64,000 nucleotides of DNA, from assembly GCA_937625935.1 (NCBI GenBank), contig OW569357.1, positions 248,001 to 312,000 of the forward strand. Direction: 5' to 3'. Shown here piece by piece: positions 43,069 through 54,321 of this stretch (position 1 is its first letter; each line of letters opens with the position of its first letter). Under the pieces are notes generated by a model. It did no database searches. It was not told where the DNA came from and saw only the letters and a program-made list of their open reading frames with translations. This stretch comes from Tetramitus jugosus. Taxonomy: Eukaryota; Heterolobosea; Eutetramitea; Acrasida; Vahlkampfiidae. Both the position numbers and the translations under genes were made by a program.

Positions 43069-44562
43069 TTATTTGGTTTCCGTTGTTGTTGATTCGATTG
43101 TATACGCTTGCTTCGGATCAATCATGTCATCTCCTGTTGGGTGCAAAATGTCATGATCTTCCAAGATTTCAATCGTTGGGATAAGTGGTTGTGGTGCGAT
43201 GGATCCTAAACTACTGTTAGGAGCATCTTCGGTGCTCGTATTTGTGGTAGTTGTCGTTTGCGTGGTGGTCGCTGTTTCATTGGTGGTAGTTGTGGTTGTA
43301 TCGTTTGTGGCGTCAGTCTTGATAATCGTCGTTGTTTTGCTTGTTGTTTCTGTAATTGTTAACTTGTGGACATGTTGCTGTGGTTGTGGTTCTCCAAGAG
43401 ACAGTTCTCCCAAGGCAATTTCTGGCTCGATTGCTGCACTCGTTCCAGGTAGCTCCATGGTTTGATCTTCTTCGAGCAAAATCCTCTGAGTTGTTACTTG
43501 TTGTTCTACACTCACAGTTGCTTGTTGGTTTGGCTCTTGTCGTTGTTGTTGTTGCATCAGAGAATGAGAATAGAACTCGTTCAATTGCAAACAGAAAGTG
43601 GAGTTTGGATTGACAAACGAACGTCTCAATTTCACGTGCTCAAACGCCGTGTCAAACGAACAATTCCACTCTGTCATTAAATAGCTCACCAGTGCTGTCG
43701 TGCTTCGACTCACACCCATGTTACAATGAACAAGCACGGATCCTTTGCCTTCTTGCTTTGCTTTCTGAATAAAAGCAATTGCACGCTCAAACGTCGGCCG
43801 AATATTGTCGTTCAACGTGTCGCCCACACCCAATTTCTCATAAAAGAACTCTGGATCCATCTCAAAGCTATTCTCTAGCTCTTCGGCCATGTTCAAAACG
43901 TAGCGAATATTGAGATCATCAAGAATTTTACGTGTGCTTGCATGACCTCTATCACCCAAGTACAGAAAGTTGTCCACTACTTCTGTCGGGTACGATTGAT
44001 TGAAAGCAACTCCTGTTTCTCTCGTTGAACATAAGAATGGATATTTTTGTTCGAAACGATCATAGTGTCGCATGATATACACTCGCTCAACCTTGTTCTC
44101 TATTCTGAGTATTTCTGCGAGCAAATCCAAGCAAACGTGATCATTTGTTAGCTCAGCAGGAGTAGTTGTCGTTGGTTGCTCATGTGTTTCTTCTCCGTAG
44201 AGTACAACTGATTTGAACAGAAGGCCACGCAATCTAAACTGTGCATTTCTGGCAAATTCTGGACAATTTTCACTCAAGAAGGAAGCAACTGCATCGTGGT
44301 GAGCGTTTTTTTCTTGATTGACCAGCGCGGTATTGTAATCTCTTACAAAATCGAGCATGTGCTTTTGGATGGCGCTTGTCAGATGAAGATTGATGGCAGC
44401 TTTGGCGTGCGAATGATCATACTCGGGTCGTTCGCGCACATCGATCAAGAGCTTCGATATGGCCACATCTTGCATCAGATTGTAAAACATGGTTTCATCA
44501 ATCTCTTGGACCACAGTGCGATCCAATTTTGGTTTCTCTTTGAATGTGTATTGAATAGACAT
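43069..44562 (-). CDS. Dual-specificity phosphatase with rhodanese-like domain (MKP type)
   Basis: Removes phosphate from Tyr and Thr/Ser; MAP-kinase phosphatases have this rhodanese plus catalytic layout. The open frame continues to 44631, but that start is GTG, so the ATG at 44560-44562 (MSIQYTFKEKPKLD) is chosen, giving 497 residues. A rhodanese/CH2-like region spans about 10-185 (LLIDVRERPEYDHSHAKAAI, and RHYDRFEQKYPFLCS). The phosphatase domain (about 193-332) contains NFLYLGDRGHAS, the general-acid Asp in GVGDTLND, and the signature HCNMGVSRST at 279. The last 150 residues are Gln/Thr-rich low complexity. No rhodanese active-site Cys is visible, as in MKPs. The gene is head to head with the E2/F-box gene, 135 bases away. 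Confidence 0.85.
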   Translation of the reverse strand: MSIQYTFKEKPKLDRTVVQEIDETMFYNLMQDVAISKLLIDVRERPEYDHSHAKAAINLHLTSAIQKHMLDFVRDYNTALVNQEKNAHHDAVASFLSENCPEFARNAQFRLRGLLFKSVVLYGEETHEQPTTTTPAELTNDHVCLDLLAEILRIENKVERVYIMRHYDRFEQKYPFLCSTRETGVAFNQSYPTEVVDNFLYLGDRGHASTRKILDDLNIRYVLNMAEELENSFEMDPEFFYEKLGVGDTLNDNIRPTFERAIAFIQKAKQEGKGSVLVHCNMGVSRSTTALVSYLMTEWNCSFDTAFEHVKLRRSFVNPNSTFCLQLNEFYSHSLMQQQQRQEPNQQATVSVEQQVTTQRILLEEDQTMELPGTSAAIEPEIALGELSLGEPQPQQHVHKLTITETTSKTTTIIKTDATNDTTTTTTNETATTTQTTTTTNTSTEDAPNSSLGSIAPQPLIPTIEILEDHDILHPTGDDMIDPKQAYTIESTTTETK

Positions 44563-44697
44563 AATATTTCGTTTTTGTTGAGTTGTTCCTCCGTTGTGAC
44601 ATTTTTGCTTTTGGTTGAACCAGATCTGCACCCATTATTTTTAGAATCTGAACACCAAGCTGTCAACTTCAATAAAATCACTGAACTCCGCTAGAAA

Positions 44698-46797
44698 ATG
44701 GTGATGTTCAGTCAATTGAACTCAATAATTTTTGAGGACATAGCTCTTTCATCATCACCCAAAGAAACCACAACTCAAGGATCAAAGATGAGGAGAAGTA
44801 TCAAGAACAAGAACAAGGTCGATCCATCCACCTGTACCACAGCCCACAAGCGACTCATGAAGGACTATGCCGAGGTGATGGCAGAACCCTTGCCGCTGAT
44901 CTGTGCCAGGCCTGATCCATCAGATCTCTTCCAATGGTACGCCAATATACTGGCACCTGAGGACAGTGCCTACCACGGAATCGTTCTCCATTTATCCATT
45001 ACGTTCACCGAGGATTACCCTCATGTGCCACCAGAGGTCTACCTGTACAGTTCATTGGTTCACTCTCATGTGTACAATGGTCAGATTTGTTTGGATCTAC
45101 TTGGAACACATAGTTCCTGGGAGCGTCATCACGGATGGTCAAGTGCCTACTCGGTGCAGAGCATTCTTTCGCAGCTCCAGTGCTTCTTGTTGGAGGAAGA
45201 TGACGGAATACTGAACAAGTCACAGAGGTTGATTAACAGGGACATTTACAATTCATTGTGTGTGAGAAACATAATTGATGAACGTGAGTCCATCAAGCAC
45301 AGTATTGCTTCTGGAGAAGCCTGGCCGTGGAGAGATGATTGGCCCGCTGTTGCCACCATGGCCCAGTTCTATCATACCTATAGACATGGCAGTGATGAAA
45401 GACTAAAGGTAAACTTGTACAGTGGTTGCTCATTAGGAAAGATGCCAGAAGAGGTGATACTCTCTAGTTCTGAGATGCCTTGCCCACAAGAAGGAGCAGC
45501 AAGAATGAATCAATTGGCTTCTGATATGTTGTTACACATCTTTCAATACTTGCCTGAAAAGGACATCCGCACTGCACGAAATGTGAGTATCGCATGGAAA
45601 GAGATTTCTAAGAGTCCAGTTTTAACCACTGCAAGGGATATTCTGTGTTTCTTTTCCAGGAATACCTGGGAGGACGATACGATCGGTATTGGATTCAACA
45701 TAGAGTTCAATCGACAAAACAAGTTGAACAAAGTCGAACCGTTCATGGATATGCTCGGCCATTCAAGTTACTCGTTCGACGAGGTTCGTTCCACTTCATG
45801 GAATCAAGAATTTGTACACTGGATACCTCTGTATGTGAATCAACGTCATTCTCTTAGAGCCATTCCACTCTTTGAAGAGAGTGTAATGAAGGTGTTCTAC
45901 AATATGCCAAATCCATCGCTCTCTCTGAATCCTTCTGTGGAGCAAAAACAGACGAATGAGCGTCGTTTCAACCCAGCATATGGAGTTGAGTTGTGTTGTG
46001 TTGCCATGAACAACATGATTGTTGATATAATGAAAGGTACGATTCATGCGTCTATTCAAGCATTGCAAGGTTACTGCTTCTTTCATAGATGGTTATTGTA
46101 TCTCGTTCAAACCTATCCAAGTGTTCTAAAGGATATCACCAGTACGGTGGAACAGTTTTTGTTGAGCGAGAATAATAGAACAAAGAAAAACTGTCCTGAT
46201 ATTGGAGTGTTGATTGCGATGCTAACTGTAAGTGATTACAACTGGAATCATGTCAAGAAAGCCGTGGTTGAAGAAACATTGAACAGACAGGCAATGTGGG
46301 TCCAAAAGGCTGTACCCACCCTCGGTACAGTTTCAGACAACAGATTTGACGAAAATGAGCGAAATAGACTCAGACGATCATTTGAGCACAGCCAAGTAGG
46401 ACTGAAGATGTTGATGTTCAATGTTTATTTCTTAACAATGGTTGTCAACGATCCAAATCTAGAAGTGACAGACGCCCCATCACCAAAAGAGTTACAACAT
46501 ATGAGCGAAGTATACAACAAGTATTTTGGAATGGCAACAGAAATGCAGAAGACAAATCTCCAAGAAGTTATATTTGATATTAGACAGATTTCAAGTTACT
46601 CCGAGTTCTTCACCTTTGTGCAACTGCAAGAATTCAATTCTACTGAAAAAGTGCACGAGTTGCTCTGTAAAGCCATGAGATACTCTGAAAGAGTTGGCTA
46701 TCACACAAAGCAACAACGTCGAAACAAGCGATCTGACTATCACTCAAATGATCGAGGCACAGAACAGAATAATCGTCGTAATCGCCAACGAAGATAA
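44698..46797 (+). CDS. E2 (UBC) domain fused to F-box, unusual ubiquitin protein
   Basis: The 699-residue chain starts at the ATG at 44698. An E2 ubiquitin-conjugating fold spans about 47-195: FQWYANILAPEDSAYHGIVL, TFTEDYPHVPPEVYLY, GQICLDLLG with the catalytic Cys131, and SSAYSVQSILSQLQCFL. The usual HPN motif is changed to HSH (122-124), so the catalytic Asn is missing. An F-box follows (about 270-310: NQLASDMLLHIFQYLPEKDI). The remaining 380 residues form a helical region of unknown type, ending in a basic Arg/Asn-rich tail. Neither the E2-like nor the F-box assignment is in much doubt. Joining them in one protein is unusual. A self-contained conjugating adaptor is possible, but activity is uncertain. 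AATAAA overlaps the stop. Confidence 0.83.
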   Translation: MVMFSQLNSIIFEDIALSSSPKETTTQGSKMRRSIKNKNKVDPSTCTTAHKRLMKDYAEVMAEPLPLICARPDPSDLFQWYANILAPEDSAYHGIVLHLSITFTEDYPHVPPEVYLYSSLVHSHVYNGQICLDLLGTHSSWERHHGWSSAYSVQSILSQLQCFLLEEDDGILNKSQRLINRDIYNSLCVRNIIDERESIKHSIASGEAWPWRDDWPAVATMAQFYHTYRHGSDERLKVNLYSGCSLGKMPEEVILSSSEMPCPQEGAARMNQLASDMLLHIFQYLPEKDIRTARNVSIAWKEISKSPVLTTARDILCFFSRNTWEDDTIGIGFNIEFNRQNKLNKVEPFMDMLGHSSYSFDEVRSTSWNQEFVHWIPLYVNQRHSLRAIPLFEESVMKVFYNMPNPSLSLNPSVEQKQTNERRFNPAYGVELCCVAMNNMIVDIMKGTIHASIQALQGYCFFHRWLLYLVQTYPSVLKDITSTVEQFLLSENNRTKKNCPDIGVLIAMLTVSDYNWNHVKKAVVEETLNRQAMWVQKAVPTLGTVSDNRFDENERNRLRRSFEHSQVGLKMLMFNVYFLTMVVNDPNLEVTDAPSPKELQHMSEVYNKYFGMATEMQKTNLQEVIFDIRQISSYSEFFTFVQLQEFNSTEKVHELLCKAMRYSERVGYHTKQQRRNKRSDYHSNDRGTEQNNRRNRQRR

Positions 46798-46873
46798 ATA
46801 AATAGATCACCACACTTTATTCTCACTTACTTTCTCATTCCTTCTCCGAAGACACTTGAAAAGAAACATCCAC

Positions 46874-46942
46874 AACTTACACTCATTGCCCCCATGCAAT
46901 GCAAGTACACTCCAGGAATGTCAGGGGCAATGAGTGTAAGTT
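46874..46942. repeat. Perfect 19-bp inverted repeat with 31-base loop
   Basis: Left arm 46874-46892 (AACTTACACTCATTGCCCC) and right arm 46924-46942 are exact reverse complements. The element lies between the E2/F-box stop (46797) and the stop of the BRCT/F-box gene (46958), which converge. Both transcripts could fold it. Its G+C-richer core and perfect match stand out from the surrounding AT-rich sequence. Confidence 0.85.
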
Positions 46943-46957
46943 TGAATCATACTTGGC

Positions 46958-48725
46958 TCACTCGGAAACAGTGACATACCTTTCTCCTGGATTGTCACGG
47001 TCAGTGAGATTGACCAAGAAAGGCAAGGCCAATAACCGTTCTGCAATAGGAGTGGTGATAAAATTGTGAGCAAAATTCAAAGTCTCGAGCACCTTGAAGT
47101 CATCGTTGTTCTCCAGAACTTTCAAGATTTCAATTACTCCTGCATCTCCAAGCATGCCCAATGACAAATCAATAGTTCTCACTCTCCTAGCAATAGCTGA
47201 TTCGAAGAGTGCTTTGCATATCTGATCCACATTCTCATAGTTTCTGATGCCCAAGTATTCAAGACAAGGGAACTTACCTGATTCTTCTTTTGTCAGTAAA
47301 TCAGCCAGTTGATTTGGTTCAAAGTCAGCGCCATAGTCACTAACACCCAACCACAACTCCAAGTGTTGAAGAACTGGAAGATTGGAGTTCCAAATACCTT
47401 CCACGACATTAAATCCGAGACCACCAGTAACAACTGTAATTGATTGGAGGTGGTTGTGGGTGATGGGTGACCAGGAGAGACCTCCAGACCCCTTAATGGT
47501 AAAATGTGACAAGACTGGAAGACCCGACAACAAAGTAGAGAGGTCGGTTTCCCATTGAATCCAACTAACTTCGCACTCGTGTTGAGGTATATCACCCAAG
47601 AATAGAGCTTTAAGATCCTGAAGTTGATTATTATGCCGCCCCAACCATTCGAATAAAGCAGATGAGTCTTCACCCGAATCATCAGACCATGATCCAATGA
47701 TCAACTCCTTATGGCCTTGACTGCGTTTCGATGTCAAGAATTGATCAAGCGTCTCTAAACACATACTCCCTGTGCGGAAAGCAGAGTATTTTGAGTCACG
47801 CCAATCTAGTAAGCAGCGTTGTCTTATTGAATAAGCCATGATATCAAGTGCAGGTAATACATCTCTTGTTGCAGGAGTGACAGAAACGTATTGTCTGGCA
47901 GATTCTCTTGCCACTCTCATCCGATCAGTCATCAAGTGAAACTTTTCAGCAGTCATCAATAATCTCGATTTCTTCTGCTCAAATTGATCATTCAACTCCT
48001 GGGAAAATTTGCCATCACTGTATTCCTTAAATGCCATTCGTTCAAAGAAATTGAATGAATTCAACACTTCACCATTGGCATGTGTTGATGCATGATTAAT
48101 TTGTGCCAACCACAGTGATTCCTCTTGGGCAATCAACTTGACAGTCGTATCGAACGCTGTACAAACAGGTTGCACGCCAAGCAACAAATTTGACACTGGC
48201 AAAAACTTGAATATATGGTAAAAGACATCCGAGGACAGTAGCTCAAAATTGGAAAAGTGTTCTTCATCTTGCAAGACGGAACCTCTTGTGGTAGTATTGA
48301 CAACAACAAGATCAGTTGGAATGGCACTTGCACCAATCAAGTAATCTCGAGGTGAAACCAAAGAACCGGATTGAATTGACTCGGTAATGAATGCCTCTCT
48401 CAAAATGGGTACTGATCACGATCAAACAAACATGCACACACAGTAGTAGGTGAGCAACAACACAACCACTGTACAGGAAAGAAGCATCTGATCAGAATCA
48501 ACAAACAAACATACCATTAAATCTGAGAGCTGACTCTACTTGTCTCGTTCGATGTTCATACTCAAAATTAGTAGAGATCAAATACGTTGTTTCGCCAGGT
48601 GTGACTTTTAGCGTAGTTTGAGCACCACGTTGTCTCACCAACTCTCCCAAGAATTGCTTGGAGTGAGACAATGTTCCAGAGAAAGAAAAGCACACATGTC
48701 TGAAAAGTTGTGGCCTTATGGACAT
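46958..48725 (-). CDS. BRCT / F-box / STM4015-like repeat fusion protein
   Basis: Exons 48725-48515 and 48411-46958 join in phase across a 103-base intron (48412-48514) to give 554 residues. The N-terminal 95 residues form a BRCT phosphopeptide-binding domain: VCFSFSGTLSHSKQFLGELV, TYLISTNFEYEHRTRQVESA, then across the junction RFNVPILREAFITESIQSGS. An F-box follows at about 126-168 (FELLSSDVFYHIFKFLPVSN). A helical linker leads to a C-terminal domain (about 303-548) whose motifs ALFLGDIPQHECEVSWIQW, GGLGFNVV, LPVLQHLELWLGVSDYG, YLGIRNYENVDQICKAL and TIDLSLGMLGDAGV look like the bacterial STM4015-family leucine-rich repeat protein. The result resembles an SCF adaptor that could read phosphorylated proteins; function is inferred. 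Confidence 0.82.
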
Positions 48726-48855
48726 TATTTGGTCAAAGTTGTTTTTCTTGTCGATCTTTAGTCAGTTTTCTGCCCTGAAAAAGTGGCCCTAAATTGGGAG
48801 GGAAAATCAAGTTCTGTCGGACTTTACTCCCACACAAAAAGTTTCACATTGAAAA

Positions 48856-51800
48856 ATGAGTCGACACAGAGCATTGAACTTGGACGATGATGATTATGAT
48901 GACGAGTCAGACTATGCTTCATCCTATGATGGATCATATGGTGCATCACCCGCTCTATGTATGTGTGATCTCACATCCCCCTTTTGAAAAGCTTTTTATT
49001 CTATCAACGGCATTATTCTCACACGAACTTGCTCATGTTTTTTTGTTCGATATGACTTTTAGCACAATACATGTACAATCGCAACAATCAAAATGCGACC
49101 AATCTCTCTTCCTTGATCAACACCACCAACAAGAAACCACAACAACCAGTTGAGGATCAACGTATGTTGTTTGAGTAGGCAACAATTGTTTTTTTGTTTG
49201 TTTAATTTTTGGTTGCAATCTTTTGGTGATCAATCTGACGTTTGCATGTTTTTCTCTTCTCAGAGCTATTGAAGGATTGCATTGAGTATATTGAGCAGTA
49301 TGCTGGTAAGGGCACATTCACTAGAAATGAACTAGTGGAAGTGATTCGAGCAAATGATTATAATGCTGAAGCTGCATTGGACGAGTTGTACGATGGTTCG
49401 TATTCATTTTTTTTTCAATATTGTACGATTGGGTTGTTGAATGCTTGTGGGAATGTTTTCTAATCATCATGCATGTTTCGTAGAAGAAGAGCAAGAGCAA
49501 GAACCAGTGAAAGCTGCACCTGCTGTTGGAATTCAAATCAAGTCAAGTGGTGCAAACAAGGGCAGTAACAACAAGAAGAACACCAATAATAACACCAAGA
49601 AGCAACCACAACAACAACCAAAGGCAACTCCTGCTGTTGTTGTCACAACTACCAAAGGTAATTGTCATTTTTGTCTTGATTTTTTGTGTTCAATTGTAGA
49701 GGGGGAGGGGATTGTGTGTCAATAGTCACTCGTCGCGTATAAATCGTGCGGTATATTTGTTGGAACACGAAATGGAAAAGAATTTGGATTTGATACAGTG
49801 ATTGATGTTGTCCACTTGGATATTGCAACGCAATCCGAAAATTCATAAGGAAACGAAAATGCCATATACATTCTTCTTTATTGTGATGATGACTGCTGCC
49901 CTGTCTCTTTCTGCATCGAACGATACCTCTATCTCTATTATGTAAATGAAAGACATATTTCTCATAAATATGATGAATCAAACAAATATAGATGATGGTG
50001 CACACGATGCTACACTTATGAAGAGTCTTGGTAGAGGAAGTACGATACACAGTGGTGGTGGTTTAGGACGAGGTGGTAGTTCCATTTTGAGTGCGGGAAG
50101 AGGTGTAGCTGTCGGCAGAGGAGTACCACTTTCTCAAGGAAGAGGCAGAGGGACACCTTCTATTGGTCGTGGTAGAGGTGGTCCCATATTGCACGTATCT
50201 CGAGCAATTGTACAACAGAGTGATGAAAGTGATTCATCCGAGAATGAAGAGTCAGATGATGACCAGCAAATGAACGAAGATCGGTCTGACTCATCCTCTG
50301 AAGAGGAAATCGAGGCAGTGACCAACAAAATCGAACAAATATCTATGAATCAATCATCAGCAAACCAAAGTGAGGACTATCCAGAATTGAGACTAGAAGA
50401 TTCACGATTCGTGCAGTTGACACCATCTCCTCTCGCCCAGAGTTTATTACAGAGGCTTACTGACACTTCTTTTATGTATTCGTTCCTATCTGACAAAAAA
50501 TTATCGATATTTGATTATCATGGTCATGATGTGTTCAAATTTGATGTGCCATCTCCAGATGATGCTGCCTTCTCCGCCAGAGATCAAAGTAAAATTTCAC
50601 ACAAGGCTGAAAATGTAAAGTTTAAGCCAATCGTGAAGCAACAAGGTGCAAACAAACCAAAGGCCAAGTCAGGTTTGACCGTTGAATTAGCCGAAGTTGA
50701 TAAGAAGCCTGCAAAGGACGAAGCAAAAACACCTACAACACCATTTAGTTTCAAACCCAAGGGGCCTGCCCCAACTGATGAAAGTAAACAAAGAGTCAAT
50801 GTTGTCATTATTGGCCATGTGGATGCAGGAAAGAGTACACTGATGGGCCATTTGTTGGTACAAACTGGTATGGTCAGTGACAAGCAATTGCATAAGTTCA
50901 AGAAGGAGTCCCAAGAAAAGGGCAAAGCTTCATTTGCTTATGCATGGGTATTGGATGAACACCCTGAGGAGAGAGAAAGAGGTGTTACAATTGATGTTGG
51001 TGTGCGTTACTTTGATACACCAAACAGGCACGTAACTATTTTGGATGCTCCTGGTCATAGAGATTTTATTCCAAATATGATCACTGGTGCTTCTCAAGCA
51101 GATATGGCTATCCTTGTGGTTGATGCTTCCATTGGTGAATTCGAGAGTGGTTTCCAGAGTGGAGGACAAACAAAAGAGCATTTGATTCTCGCAAGAAGCT
51201 TGGGTGTTTCTGAGGTGTTGGTTGTTGTGAACAAGCTGGATATGGTCAATTGGGATCAAGAGAGATTCAATTATATTTCAGAGCAAATCGGTCTCTTCAT
51301 GAAGCAGATTGGCTATAGAGGCGAGAAGGATGCTGTATTCATACCAGGAAGCGGTTTGAATGGAATCAATCTTGTGGATCGTGCCTCCAAGACTGCTCAA
51401 GATAAGAAGAACCCAGCTGCAAGTGAAGCTGCCAAACTCGCTCAATGGTATGATGGGCCTTCAATCGTTGAACATATCGATCATTTTACTCCAGCAAACA
51501 GAGACGTGGAGAAACCATTCCGAATGTCCATTAACGATGTGTACAAGACACTGCAAACTGGTGTGACTGTGGCAGGTCGTGTAGACTCTGGTCATATTTC
51601 AATCGATGATCATCTTCTCGTTGTTCCACTGAACGAGATGTGTGTTGTCAAGACCATTTTGAGGCACAAAGGCAATGTTCAAACTGCATATGCTGGTGAC
51701 AATGTGGAACTTGGTCTGGGCAAAATTGATATTAATATGTTGAACGTTGGGTCAATTCTGTGCGATCCTGCTCATCCAATTCAACTGGCAAAGAAGTTTG

Positions 51801-52144
51801 AGGCTCGTATTGCGACGTTTGAAATGGACATCCCAATTACCAAAGGAGCTCAAGTTGTTCTTCACATTCACAACATTAATGTGCCAGCGGTCGTATCACG
51901 TCTCAAGTGTACCTTGAACAAGCATCAAGAAGTACTCAAAAAGAAACCTAGAGTCCTTTCAAGCAATACGACAGCCATTGTCGAAGTCAAACTTTCAGAC
52001 AAGCAAACAATACCGTTGGAGCGATATGCTGACTTCCCAACATTTGGAAGATTCATGTTGAGAGCGAACGGAAAGACAGTAGCTGCCGGTATGGCAACTG
52101 AAATCCTGGATTCAAAATCCAGCAAGAAATCCAAGGCCGAGTAA
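48856..52144 (+). CDS. HBS1: HBS1, ribosome-rescue GTPase
   Basis: HBS1 partners with Dom34/Pelota to release stalled ribosomes (no-go and non-stop decay). I place exons at 48856-48958, 49063-49161, 49264-49395, 49484-49657 and 49992-52144, in phase throughout, giving 886 residues. A start of the last exon at 49953 is also in frame. The N-terminus (MSRHRALNLDDDDYDDESDY, SQYMYNRNNQN) and the following helical UBA-like domain fit HBS1. A Gly/Arg-rich stretch (GRGRGTPSIGRGRGG) follows. The segment VFKFDVPSPDD precedes the GTPase. GTPase motifs are GHVDAGKST (G1), DAPGHRDFI (G3) and VNKLDM (G4), then EF-Tu-like beta-barrels 2 and 3. The start ATG at 48856 is preceded by A-rich sequence. eRF3 was considered and rejected because of the N-terminal HBS1 motif. 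Confidence 0.9.
49658..49991 (+). other. Intron 4 of HBS1, unusually long (334 bases)
   Basis: The donor is GTAATT after the triplet AAA. Most introns here are 66 to 120 bases, so this is several times longer. An early acceptor (CAATTGTAG, 49699) would lead to a stop at 49723-49725. A later acceptor at 49952 would keep the frame. The sequence holds no obvious RNA gene. Alternative splicing is possible. Confidence 0.5.
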
Positions 52145-52333
52145 CTCTAGAGTTCACACAGTTACCTGTAAACAACTAACTTATGATCTTTCGGACTTTC
52201 TATTCTTCCTCACGCCCAAAAGCCAAAAAAATTTTCATGTCAATCAAAACGGAGCTTGTTCACCCAATAAAAAAAAAGTCAAACAACCAACAACGCGCCT
52301 TGACATACTTTTTCAATCAAAAACGCGAAGAAA

Positions 52334-54285
<1,952 letters not shown>

Positions 54286-54321
54286 ATAATTGTACCATTT
54301 ATTATTTAGATTAGAATCTCA

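Noticed and set aside
49726-49860. Open stretch in HBS1 intron 4 encoding KEFGFDT, similar to the FKFDVPSPD motif downstream.
   Set aside because: No acceptor joins it in phase to exon 4, and the resemblance is short.
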